Positions 54,761-64,000 of a stretch of DNA of 64,000 bases are shown piece by piece. Location of the stretch: assembly GCA_023974075.1 (NCBI GenBank), contig CM043800.1, positions 42,878,008 through 42,942,007 on the forward strand, read 5' to 3'. Made by a program: the position numbers and the translations under genes. A model generated the notes under the pieces. It worked only from the letters and a program-made list of their open reading frames with translations. It searched no databases and was not told where the DNA came from. How positions within the stretch are numbered: the stretch's first letter is position 1; each line of letters begins with the position of its first letter. The stretch comes from Chaenocephalus aceratus. Its lineage: Eukaryota > Chordata > Actinopteri > Perciformes > Channichthyidae.

Positions 54761-55544
54761 GTCTCCATTTTGCGTTTTTCAATCCTTTTTAAACGTACAT
54801 GAACACTACTTGCAGTTCATTTTGGAACTTACCAAATCAGCATACATTGTGACCTTCAGTGGAAACAGCAAACCTGTAAACACAAAGGAAATAAATAAAT
54901 AAACAAGGTGTATTTAAACAATCTTAACCCAGCATTAATCACACACCCTCACACTAAAAGCATGGTCAACAAGACGGGCAGCGTGATAGAAGGAGATTCG
55001 GGTTGTTTCCCCCTCCCCACTGCTTACAGTCCCCTCCGGAGCGGCGTGGTCCGAGTGCGGGTTGCTGCAGAGCAGAGATACACAAACAAACAACAAACAC
55101 ATACACACAACAAAAAATCGCCACTTGCATGATAAATGTATGAAAATTATCTGGTTAAGCCGTCCTTAAAAAATGGTTACACGTGGTTAAACGTTGCTAG
55201 CTAAAACATAGCCAAATTCAAAGACAGATGGTAAATTAGTTGTTTATCTTGACACGACACTAAATTACCTTATTTAAAAGTGTTTTTGGGTCAGACACTC
55301 TCACAGACAGTGGGTAGCTGTGTAATGGCGGCTGCAACAAATCTTGAAGTCACCTTGCTTTGTACGTCACGTGAAAATAACGATTTAGGTTGAATATTGT
55401 TTTTAAGTTATTTCGGGGGGGGTTTGTTTTGCTTCTGGGCAAACGGAAAAAATCATGTCAAAAACGGAAACCATGATTCTTAATTAGACCAATTTAAAAA
55501 TGTACTTTGATTAAATGACACAGTCGTTGCACTTTTTTCAGTGC
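54761..55544. other. Interval without recognised gene
   Basis: Mixed sequence with a short GC-rich patch near 55010-55060 and a run of G near 55415. No supported feature. Confidence 0.4.
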
Positions 55545-55985
55545 AGGCTCCACTCCCTTCCTGGTAGCTCTTACCCCCTCACCTTCTGTTCCCAGTGTCT
55601 CCATCAGGCTCCACTCCCTTCCTGCCTCTCTTACCTCCTCACCTTCTGTTCCCAGTGTCCCCATCAGGCTCCACTCCCTTCCTGCCTCTCTTACCTCCTC
55701 ACCTTCTGTTCCCAGTGTCTCCATCAGGCTCCACTCCCTTCCTGCCTCTCTTACCTCCTCACCTTCTGTTCCCAGTGCCTCCATCAGGCTCCACTCCCTT
55801 CCTGGTAGCTCTTACCCCCCTCACCTTCTGTTCCCAGTGTCTCCATCAGGCTCCACTCCCTTCCTGCCTCTCTTACCTCCTCACCTTCTGTTCCCAGTGT
55901 CCCCATCAGGCTCCACTCCCTTCCTGGTAGCTCTTACCCCCTGACCTTCTGTTCCCAGTGTCCCCATCAGGCTCCACTCCAGGGA
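55545..55985 (-). repeat. 60-bp minisatellite, about 7 units
   Basis: The longest array of the shared unit (ACCTTCTGTTCCCAGTGTC, CCATCAGGCTCCACTCCCTT). Units alternate between CCTGCCTCTC and CCTGGTAGCTC variants. No ZNF exon lies next to this array. Confidence 0.92.
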
Positions 55986-56903
55986 CGTGCACAGGTATGG
56001 GCTAATATTGCCCGGGCAACGGCCCATTTGGCCTTTTCGGCTGACCTGCCCCTCTGGAGAGAGCGAGAGTTTGTTTTTCTTTTTTCTGTTGTGGCTGAAT
56101 CAACATGATAAGCCCACAATTAGTATTGTAGCGTCTCTCTGCGATAAAACACACATTGTCAGCGCTGTCATCTGCCGGTGCGTTAAGACCACCTCAGTGT
56201 CAGATTTTGGAAACTTGATTTTGAGTTGTCTCATGGCAGTTAGGGTATAAGGGACAAACCATGGGACTTTACTTATTCTTGATACCGTAAAAAAAACCAC
56301 CTAAATATAGCCTACACTGTAAAACAAAAGATCGTAATTTTACAGGAAATAACTGTACATTTTTATAGTAATTATCATGTTTTTTTAAATAACTTGCAAA
56401 ATCCTGTAAAATGACAGATATTAACTATAAATTAACAACCCAAAACATTATATTAAGTATTTTGACAATAACAACAAATAACGTTTATTTCCTTTTTTTA
56501 CAGTAAATTTACTATATAATATTTACAGTATTTTTGCACTTTCAGAAAATACATGCAGATGTACGTAAAATAAAAAGTATTATCTGTAATTAAATATGTA
56601 ACTCGTAATATAAAAGTATATTACCATTATAAGACTTTATGATTTTCTTTGTAATTTTAAGGTAAACATAAAACTGTAAAAAAAAGCGTAAAATAAAAAA
56701 ACGTAAAATGTAAGTTAAACATTTTTACATAAATCATTTTCTCAATATTCGATTGAATCCACCACAAACACAAAATATCCAATGTTGAAACAAAAGTAAA
56801 TAAATATGTTTTCATGAAATTCCTAACTTACTATATTGTAAACATCTACAGTTGACAATATTTAATATTTTGCTGTGTTTTTTTCCCATTGGTCAGTATA
56901 CAG
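55986..56903. other. Repeat-like AT-rich interval; no gene
   Basis: It begins with a possible DNA-element end (GGGACGTGCACAGGTATGGG). From 56310 it is dense in ACTGTAAAA/TTTTACAGT words, typical of AT-rich MITEs, and appears to continue at 59600 beyond the hAT. Confidence 0.45.
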
Positions 56904-57166
56904 CAGGGGTGCCCAACCGGTCGATTGCGGGGAGATTCCCAGTCGATCGCGAGATGTGTCTAAAAATAGAACAACAATATTCTGTTTTATCGTTAATGTC
57001 CTATAACATAATCTTCCTGTGCCAGAATAATGCACTTGAACGCATCAAAGCTTTGTGATTGGCCGGCGTGACCCCATGTGTGGGGGCGTGGCTGGTGGGC
57101 AGTATTTCGCTGACGTTGTCCGTGTCAACAGGAGTGACAGTCCGCACACACACAATACCGCAATTA

Positions 57167-57347
57167 TGGCAGAAGCAAAAGAGCCCAAAATATATCATTC
57201 TCACTCCGAGTGGGAGGATGATTATTTTTATCTATTCCAATTCAAAGTCCATCTGTCTCATCTGCAATGCGAGCGTGGCTTTATCAAAGAAGGGTAATTT
57301 AGGAGCGGCATTTCAAAACAGTGCACAAACGCTACGAGACGTAACTA
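57167..57347 (+). pseudogene. hAT transposase N-terminus, frameshifted
   Basis: MAEAKEPKIYHSHSEWEDDY, then in another frame KSICLICNASVALSKKGNL, a BED-like finger. One extra G near 57300 (TTAGGAGCGGC) shifts the frame before the His pair. Sequence then meets the nested MITE at 57348. Confidence 0.75.
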
Positions 57348-57454
57348 GGCTTGTTTGAGACACATTGCGGCTCGCCTCGAAAGTAGACGAGAGTAGCCGA
57401 TCGCAGCCGGGGGAGGTGTCAAAAAGCTTGCCTGAAGTCGGACAGCTCCGAGTC

Positions 57455-57560
57455 GGCTTCTTCTTCTTCATCTTCTTCTTTGCATTCTTCTTCTTCTTCT
57501 CTCGGTTTTTTGGCGGATTGCAATTTGCAAACAACTTGAAGGTGCATACCGCCACCTCCG
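57455..57560 (-). mobile_element. LINE 3' end with GAA tail
   Basis: Reverse copy of the LINE end present at the ZNF promoters (GGTGGCGGTATGCACCTTC, then GAA repeats), here far from any ZNF exon. Confidence 0.65.
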
Positions 57561-57812
57561 GAGTCGGCTTGACTCGGTTTGCATTTATAAAGAATGCACA
57601 CATGTGTTTAATCGTTAATGTCAGATATGTACTAAGTAAATACATGTGTTCCTGCTCAAGATTAGATTAAACTTTATTGTTATTGCACAGATTACAGGTA
57701 CTGAGACAACGAAATGCAGTTTAGCTTCTAACCATGTGCAACAAGCAGTAAAGTGAAAAGTAATGTACACCATCTACAGAATAACATATAGAATGAATTG
57801 AATGATGAATAA

Positions 57813-58101
57813 ACAGTGTGTATGAATACACTAGATATCAGCCTGAGAGCAGTATGAACAGTGTGTATGAATACACTAGATATCAGCCTGTGAGCAGTAT
57901 GAACAGTGTGTATGAATACACTAGATATCAGCCTGTGAGCAGTATGAACAGTGTGTATGAATACACTAGATATCAGCCTGAGAGCAGTATGAACAGTGTG
58001 TATGAATACACTAGATATCAGCCTGTGAGCAGTATGAACAGTGTGTATGAATACACTAGATATCAGCCTGTGAGCAGTATGAACAGTGTGTATGAATATG
58101 C
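57813..58101 (+). repeat. 45-bp minisatellite, about 6.4 units
   Basis: Unit CAGTGTGTATGAATACACTA, GATATCAGCCTGWGAGCAGT, ATGAA, 45 bp. It is open in several frames as 15-codon repeats; these are not genes. It follows a dispersed fish repeat (AACTTTATTGTTATTGCACA at about 57670). Confidence 0.92.
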
Positions 58102-58547
58102 TAAGATATATAAAGTATGAAAACGGTAAGCAGTATAGTATAAAATATATAGATATTAATTTCATGATGATAAACAATGATGACAAATGGGAATGGATGT
58201 GGCGACGTAGAACTGACACAAAACAACAACACACTTTTGCCAGCCAATTGGAGAGTTTCATCAGCAGCACGTGGTAAAAACCACCAATGAGCGCTCAGCT
58301 CGAGATACCAGCGAGCCGTTTCCCATCAAGCATTTCGCTTCCGCAGCTCGTGGAGAGCAACTGTGCCAACTCGCCTCGCCTCGCTCTCAAGGCTGCGGGC
58401 GTCTTTGTCCCGCGATATTTCAAAGTCTCATGTGGGCGGGCCTCCAGAGCAAGTCGGACAAAATGACTAACCATCATGCAACGCACTAGCAAGACGTTGA
58501 TCGCAACTGCGCAGGTCTGCGCAGGTCTTGCTTGTCTCAAACAAGCC

Positions 58548-58801
58548 TATTCCCTCCTAATTCTGCCCTACGCTCCCAAAAGGGGAGGGGCCTGAAAGGA
58601 CAGCTAAATGCACGGCAGTCCATTTTCACCAGGCCCAACAACAAGAGCAAGGCTGCTACCAGAGCATCTTATCGTGTCAGTCACGTTCTTGCGAAACACA
58701 TGAAGTCTTTCAAAGATGGCGAAGTTGTGAAAGAAGCATTCCTGGAGGCTGCCAACCATCGCTGCCGACGCGCTTTTGGGGACAGTAAACAACAACAATA
58801 A
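58548..58801 (+). pseudogene. hAT transposase segment after the finger
   Basis: Frame reads QLNARQSIFTRPNNKSKAAT, RASYRVSHVLAKHMKSFKDG, EVVKEAFLEAA, the segment that follows the BED-like finger in Charlie-group transposases. It stops shortly after, and the catalytic RNase-H-like core is missing. Confidence 0.75.
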
Positions 58802-59591
58802 CAGTAGCATTTCAACAGGTTTTTGATATAATAAAAACTCAAGTTGGATACCGTTATTAATCAGCTGTGAGTTTTAGTTTATTTGAACTTAGTCATTATA
58901 ATTATTGTACAAAATGGTATAAGAATGCAAACTTAAATTGATTATAGTCTATTATCAATTCAGGTTAAGAAACTTGCTTGCATCCTATTTTAAAGGCATT
59001 TATTGTTATACTCTACTAAAATGCAACAAAAAAAGGGTTTGATTCTGTTAATTTTGTCTTTTTTATTGCACTTTGGCAGCAGATTCCTGAGTAGCTTCAG
59101 ATCTGAGTTGTCTTATTAGGAAGCCTCATTTATACTTTTGTAGCAACACTATTTGTATATAATGGCAAAGAAAGGGTTCAGCGTCTTTTCTTTTTTCCCT
59201 GTGTCATATGTGGCAGCACTGTTCAATGTTTCTTGAAAACATTACCCACTGTAGTATGTGACGTGTGAATAAACTCCAACTCTGTATCAACAACTCTGTT
59301 GTGTAACTTCAGTCACATACTTGTATGTGTGTAGATTAGAAAGAGGTACAATAAAGGATCTGCAGTATTTTATGAGGTATTAATCGTACAAAGGTCAGTT
59401 TTATACAAGTAGAAGTGTGTATGTACCTGGTTAGTAGGCTGTCAGTAATCTCAATCTCAATCTTTATTTATTTATATAGCACATTTAAAATAACCTTCGG
59501 CTGGCTATGCCTCTCTATTTAGACTGGTAGATCTCGGCAGACTGGCAACTTTAAATGTAGCTCTCGGTTCAAAAAAGGTTGGGCACCCCTG
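58802..59591. other. Rest of the hAT element; no gene
   Basis: AT-rich, with no catalytic-domain frame, up to the inverted end GGTTGGGCACCCCTG. Confidence 0.6.
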
Positions 59592-59599
59592 GTATACAG

Positions 59600-60785
59600 T
59601 AATAAACCTTAGTTTTACAGTAGGCCTATAATGTATGGTTTTCGGATTTTGGCCGATAGCCAGAGCTACGGCACTTGAAATAGAATTCAGCCAAAACACG
59701 GCAGACAAGTCAGGCATGTTTGGAATGAGTCCACAACACTCCTGATTGGTTAATTTGAATGTAATCGAATAAACCTGCCAATGAGAACTGTCCGCGCCTG
59801 TCGTTCACATTTGAAACATCCATGTCAGTTTGAGCGGGTCTCCTCCTGCTGGAGCTACAGCTGTCTGTATGTCTGCTGCAGGAGTTTATGGATTAATATC
59901 GGGATTGTTTTACATCTACACGTTAAATATGAGCATCGGGACGTCAACAAAGAACAGAAGACTTGAGATCTGGTGAGTCCTGCAACTGTAATGGAGTTAA
60001 ACATGTATTTAGATAATCCTTAGTTTGTGAATGTTTTGTTTTTTATTTAAGTTTACGTTTCTTCTTCTAGTTAGCTGAATTTCTTCCCGTTAAGTTGGTA
60101 TGCATCATTAATATGTTGTTAAATGTTAAGAAGCCCTGAGATGCTGTTTCTTGCAAGATGTTGCGCCTGGGAAACCCGGCTTAACATGTGGCTGCTAATG
60201 TTAGCTTACAGCTTATTGCAGTGCTGCCCCCCCACCCTCTTGTCTCCAACACGGGAGAATTGCACATAAACATGCAGCGGGGTGTCACAGTGTTGTCGCC
60301 AAGTTTAATGTAAAGTTTCACAGCTTTCTTACAGCGGAATCTAGTTTGTTAATGTTCAGTTAGCATACACAGCTAACCGCTAACGTTCGGCTAACTTGCT
60401 AGTTAGCTCTGCTCTATATATTACACGCTAACATGACTAGCTAATGTCACACTGTGAACTAAAATACCTGTTGTATTACTACATTATACATGCTTGGTCC
60501 AAATCACTGCTAACATTAATTATTTTTGAAAATGTATAGGAAAGAAACACTCAGCCATGCATGAAATAACATAGCAAAAGAATACGGGTAATGTTTGACT
60601 CATGTTGTCCCTTAGAAGTGTATTGATACAAACATGATTTTTATTCAAAAAGTAAGAAAGGGAAAAATAAAAATTAGAATTGGTGTTGATCCAAAACATG
60701 TTAATTGAGGAATACCTGGAATCCTGAATGGTTAAAGTAATGTATTGCAAAGATATTTACAATGAATTAAAAGTGATTATTTTTG
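59600..60785 (+). other. Possible short first exon and intron of an unknown gene
   Basis: 59600-59690 is a dispersed repeat shared with 1496-1600. Further on, ATGAGCATCGGGACGTC at about 59929 leads to a strong donor CTG|GTGAGT near 59973, encoding about 15 residues (MSIGTSTKNRRLEI). No second exon or conserved partner is found, so this may be chance. The remainder to 60785 has no gene. Confidence 0.25.
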
Positions 60786-61690
60786 GACAGAAATAGTTTA
60801 AAACACCTTGTGCAATTTCCCTGAGCTTCAAATGTGAAATACTATACAGCTTGTTTTACCAACAGTCCAAATACCCTAGTTTTTACATATTTTCAACATA
60901 TTTCTTGGACATATATTATGGACATCATATTTCTGACAGACTAAAGTATTTTGTGTTTTTTTTGCCTGCATTCAACGTACTATATTATGCTGTTTTTGTG
61001 CGAAGTTTGGACATGATATGCTACAGTATGTCTTTTTTTGCATATATTCCAAATACTATACTATGTTGTTTTTTGCATATTTGCGAGATTCTACATTATT
61101 CGGTAAGCAGACGTAAAAAATGCCGGCCTTTCATCAATACATCAGTATCATTTTTGAAGGCCTTCTTAATATCCATATCTTATTAAGGTTCATTTGGTTT
61201 TATGTTGAATAAAGTAAAGTGTTATCATTCATTGCTTTTATTGTTTTACTATTAAAATATTAATGTAGTCTGATGATTAATTAATAATGTGGCCTTTTTG
61301 GCAGTTTAACTAAAGTTGTGCGGCTGCTGCCGTGAGGAAATATCAGCCTGACATTACAATGGGCTTTAATGGAGACATGTTGAAAGTTGTTTAATTATTA
61401 TTGCTTAATTATTTGTCTTTTTTCAAGCTACGAGATGTTTTCCTACGTTTGTCATGATAAATTGTGTCTCAGGAATGTAAGGTTTGGGAATTATGGCAGT
61501 TAAAACAAAATATGAAGTTACATTTCAAGATTTCTTACCCTCTAGCTGTGACATCACGCACTCTAGTTAATGTTAACATCTGAAGAAGGCCTCTTTAACA
61601 AGGTCTGAACAATGTTTAATATCTCTAAAAGTAAGAATCAGATTTAAAAGTTTTTTTACACGCATAATGTCAGAAAGATGTGTAACATTT
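60786..61690 (+). other. ZNF-upstream duplicon, copy C; no gene
   Basis: Direct match to 19610-20060 for 61275-61690, and inverted match to 46975-47760 and 48590-48690 for the whole. It ends at the minisatellite, as in the other copies. Confidence 0.65.
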
Positions 61691-61694
61691 TAAA

Positions 61695-62020
61695 GGGGGT
61701 CAGAGCTACCAGGAAGGGGGTGGAGCCTGATGGAGACACTGGGAACAGAAGGTGAGGGGGTAAGAGAGGCAGGAAGGGAGTGGAGCCTGATGGAGACACT
61801 GGGAACAGAAGGTGAGGGGGTAAGAGAGGCAGGAAGGGAGTGGAGCCTGATGGAGACACTGGGAACAGAAGGTGAGGGGTTTAGAGCTACCAGGAAGGGG
61901 GTGGAGCCTGATGGGGACACTGGGAACAGAAGGTGAGGGGGTAAGAGCTACCAGGAAGGGAGTGGAGCCTGATGGGGACACTGGGAACAGAAGGTGAGGG
62001 GGTAAGAGAGGCAGGAAGGC
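61695..62020 (+). repeat. 60-bp minisatellite, about 5.4 units
   Basis: Two adjacent units (61741-61860) are identical base for base. It lies directly upstream of the LINE tail and ZNF copy 4. Confidence 0.93.
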
Positions 62021-62029
62021 CATTCTTAA

Positions 62030-62225
62030 GTATTTGAGTGGAACAGGATTGATTGGAAGAATTTAAAACAACGTAAACAACACAATGGTATAATTCCACA
62101 AGTGGTGATAGGATGATATGGTGATACTCTCTCTTGTACAGTAGGTGGCGGTATGCACCTTTAAGCTGTTTGCAATCCGCCAAAAACCGAGAGAAGAAAA
62201 AGAAGAAGACGACGAAGAAGAACCT
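62030..62225 (+). mobile_element. LINE 3' end with GAA tail, upstream of ZNF copy 4
   Basis: The same LINE end as at 1-160, with GAAGAAGAC-rich tail at about 62190-62222. Only about 270 bp from the copy 4 start codon, so it probably lies within the promoter or 5' untranslated region. Confidence 0.65.
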
Positions 62226-62499
62226 GGATCCACGTGGCGTCTCGTCGCTACGGTTCTCTCTCTGTGTGTTCCTGATAAAGTGTGTGTGAGCTCCAGCTCT
62301 ACTGATCCATCATCTGTGTGTGTGGATAAACCTCCGAATGGACTGTGTGCTCTTTTTCTGGAGCGTTTACCTCGGACTACAGGAGCTAGCTTAGCATGCT
62401 AGCTGGAAACACGTTAGCAACACTAGTCAGATTGAGAGTTTGATGCAGAGAGAAACGGTGTGTTTAACGGAGTCTGCAGGAAAAGGTGATCTAGGAAAC

Positions 62500-62692
62500 A
62501 TGAGTAAAGTCCAAATGCTGCTGTCGTTGAAGAAGCAGCGAGTCACTGCTGCTAATGAAGAGACATTTGCTCTGTTTGAACAAACAATAGCAGAGCTCGA
62601 GGAGGAGCTGTCTCTTTCCAAAGAGGAGAACAAGAGACTCCAGAAGCTACTGGACGCTGTTTTACAGCCTCAGCTTCGGATCCACAGAGCAG
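62500..62692 (+). CDS. Poly-C2H2 zinc-finger protein, copy 4, leader exon 1
   Basis: 64-residue coiled-coil leader beginning MSKVQMLLSLKKQRVTAANE. Donor GCAG|GTCTGT at 62692/62693, phase G|AC as in the other copies, no stops. Its finger exon must lie beyond the window. The intron carries a TTAA MITE and a Harbinger, so intactness cannot be judged. Confidence 0.8.
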
Positions 62693-63007
62693 GTCTGTTC
62701 CCTTTACCCTTAATTAACACTTTACACTCTTCAGTAGCACTTTATTATCACATTAATAACACTTTAGACCCTTTATCAGCACTTGCTGCAGGTAGCAGAT
62801 CCTGAAGTAAAAGTACAAACACCACACTGTGAAAATACTCCATTACCAGTTAAAGTACTGCATTCATATCTTATTAAAGTAAAAGTATGTAAGTATTATT
62901 ATACACATGTACTTTATTATAATAATTAAAATGTATTATGGAAGAGAAAACCTACCAAAATAAATATATTTATAAAAAATACATACATTGAATAATATGC
63001 CATTTAA

Positions 63008-63319
63008 AGGTGGGGTTGGTAAGTTTGAGAAACCAGAATTTGAAAATACACAACCGGAGAAAATCTGCCACTTCCTTATAGAGCCCCTCCTCCAACACAC
63101 ACCAACGCGCACATGACCAATGAGGGCAGGAGATAAGTTTGTGCCCCGATGGCTAAACGGATTGGTTGTACTTTTACGGCTTCTACAGATGAAATTTTTT
63201 AATGGATTTTTTGTCAAAGCACTTAAGATATTCATTGCTATCGGGATGTTAAGAGCATTCCATGGAATATAACAAAAAGTGTATCTCGAGCCGGTTTCTG
63301 AAACTTACCTACCCCACCT
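63008..63319. mobile_element. TTAA-flanked MITE, 312 bp
   Basis: The ends are AGGTGGGGTTGGTAAGTTTG and, inverted, AGGTGGGGTAGGTAAGTTTC. TTAA is outside both (63004-63007 and 63320-63323). The empty site GCCATTTAATGTACTG is present in the other ZNF introns. Sister of 14381-14754. Confidence 0.88.
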
Positions 63320-63361
63320 TTAATGTACTGATTTAAATATGACCCATGCATGTGGGCACTA

Positions 63362-64000
63362 GGAGTGGAGTGCACCAGCTGGGCGTAAAAAAGTAGTGCT
63401 TAACTCTAACGTCGGGCTTAGCTACGTCCGACTTAGTGATTCGAATTTACACCGATTGCACCAAGCCTGACTAGTCTCGGGCGTAGCTGCGCCTGGTCTT
63501 AAGATGCGCGTCCACGTGAATACACGCGAAACAGTAATTGTTGCCAAGCAACACACATCTATATAATTTAACACTCGAACTCCTCCATTCAGAGCAAGCT
63601 AAGAATTGAATATGGATAACGGAAAGAAGAGAAAAAACTATTTTACTGATAGAGAGATTAGAAAAGTAATTGAAATATATGCAGAGCATAACAACTCGCT
63701 AACTGCCAAATGTGATAATACCATGACAAACAAACTCGCAGCCTGGAAGTCAATCACTGGTGCGATAAATGACCTGGGTGATGGAGGGATACGGACGGTG
63801 GAAGAGTGTAGGAAAAAGTGGAAGGACCTACTATCCAGAGCCAAAAAGGATGCACCGGTTCTCAAAAACCCTCCAACCGGCGGAGGCCCTGCTCCAAAAA
63901 CCTCTCCATACAGCAAAATCATTATTTCTATTTTTGGAGAGGATTCCCCCACTTTCACCGGGTTGAATGGGATCGACAGCTCAGAGCCGCCAACCTCAAC
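63362..64000 (+). mobile_element. PIF/Harbinger element, 5' part (runs off window)
   Basis: It begins GGAGTGGAGTGCACCAGC at the same intron point as in copy 2 (22413) and contains the Myb-like gene in plus orientation. The transposase gene expected behind it is outside the window. Confidence 0.82.
63612..64000 (+). CDS. Harbinger Myb-like protein, exon 1, partial
   Basis: Open from ATG 63612 to the window edge, 129 codons without a stop: MDNGKKRKNYFTDREIRKVI, then TMTNKLAAWKSITGAINDLG, TVEECRKKWKDLLSRAKKDA and SPYSKIIISIFGEDSP. It keeps the base that the 41-kb copy has lost (GAGCCGCCAACCTC), so it is the better preserved version. It has a Myb/SANT-like DNA-binding domain, expected to act with the DDE transposase of the same element. 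Confidence 0.82.
   Translation, partial: MDNGKKRKNYFTDREIRKVIEIYAEHNNSLTAKCDNTMTNKLAAWKSITGAINDLGDGGIRTVEECRKKWKDLLSRAKKDAPVLKNPPTGGGPAPKTSPYSKIIISIFGEDSPTFTGLNGIDSSEPPTS

Larger units (their letters stand above)
57348..58547. mobile_element. MITE with TA target, 1200 bp, nested in hAT
   Basis: 15-bp perfect ends GGCTTGTTTGAGACA with TA on both sides (57346-57347 and 58548-58549). It has itself collected a LINE 3' tail and a fish repeat with a 45-bp minisatellite. The TA target suggests Tc1/mariner mobilisation. Confidence 0.8.
56904..59591 (+). mobile_element. hAT element, 2688 bp, with nested MITE
   Basis: The ends are CAGGGGTGCCCAACC and, inverted, CAGGGGTGCCCAACCTTTTT. A perfect 8-bp duplication GTATACAG is at 56896-56903 and 59592-59599. 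It encodes two parts of one transposase on the plus strand, separated by a 1.2-kb insertion. Related to the element at 49364. Confidence 0.9.

Noticed and set aside
55494..55930. Repeated 20-residue frames in the 60-bp minisatellite, also at 45640 and 61695
   Set aside because: The 60-bp period keeps all frames open by construction. No start context, splice site or conserved product is seen beyond the LINE-derived frame at 21 kb.
55545..55985. CRISPR-like array
   Set aside because: The 60-bp units are contiguous without unique spacers, and this is animal DNA. It is a minisatellite.
57728..58270. 180-residue minus frame and 100-residue plus frame over the 45-bp array
   Set aside because: Both frames are products of a 15-codon tandem repeat within a noncoding MITE.

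Overview
The window is animal nuclear DNA, almost certainly from a percomorph (spiny-rayed) teleost. The support is: split poly-C2H2 zinc-finger genes with the short coiled-coil leader exon common in percomorph zinc-finger proteins; fish-type Tc1, hAT, PIF/Harbinger, Kolobok-like, BEL/Pao and Ty3/Gypsy elements; introns with GT/AG borders; and long CA and GAA microsatellites. There is no operon structure, tRNA, rRNA or CRISPR array. Ordinary host genes are sparse, and most of the 64 kb is layers of transposable elements (TEs). || Layout. A duplicated zinc-finger (ZNF) gene unit occurs four times. Copy 1 (+) has leader exon 432-624 and finger exon 16489-17504, and is cut short by an in-frame stop. 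Copy 2 (+) has leader exon 21868-22060, but its finger exon has been deleted. Copy 3 (-) has leader exon 45099-44907 and an intact 11-finger exon 35812-34383. Copy 4 (+) has leader exon 62500-62692 and runs off the right edge. Copies 3 and 4 are head to head, and their upstream flanks are inverted copies of each other. A LINE 3' tail lies just upstream of all four leader exons. A 60-bp minisatellite lies just upstream of the LINE in copies 2, 3 and 4. || Region by region. 0.8-16.4 kb: intron of copy 1, with a tandem intron duplication, hAT-type MITEs, a 9-kb decayed BEL/Pao element (3405-12353, itself split by a 1.6-kb insertion), and a Tc1. 17.5-21.5 kb: 3' flank with a solo LTR, a truncated Tc1, and a LINE reverse-transcriptase end. 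22-24 kb: deletion scar and a TTAA-flanked element. 24.4-27.7 kb: internally deleted Ty3/Gypsy-like element with a SCAN-like Gag and a tRNA-Pro-type primer site. 27.8-31.4 kb: Harbinger and hAT insertions in duplicated ZNF 3' flank. 32-33.9 kb: Kolobok-like element with a THAP domain. 34-45 kb: copy 3, whose intron holds a Tc1, a two-gene Harbinger (transposase plus Myb-like protein), 273 bp of pure CA, and nested hAT/MITEs. 45.6-62 kb: minisatellites, two inverted MITEs with 5-bp target duplications, a 421-bp palindrome inside a PB1-like gene fragment, and a 2.7-kb hAT with a nested MITE. 63-64 kb: start of another Harbinger. || How the parts fit. The ZNF proteins are sequence-specific DNA binders of a fast-evolving family. 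The TEs are mostly inactive by stops, frameshifts or deletions, although several have clean terminal repeats and target duplications. Shared insertions (the LINE tail, a Tc1 in copies 1 and 3, a Harbinger in copies 2, 3 and 4) give a relative order of duplications. I see no convincing new enzymatic or defence system. The most unusual signals are the TE-mediated remodelling of the ZNF array, the BEL LTR with an 83-bp internal hairpin, the recombinant Gypsy element with mismatched flanks, and the palindrome.
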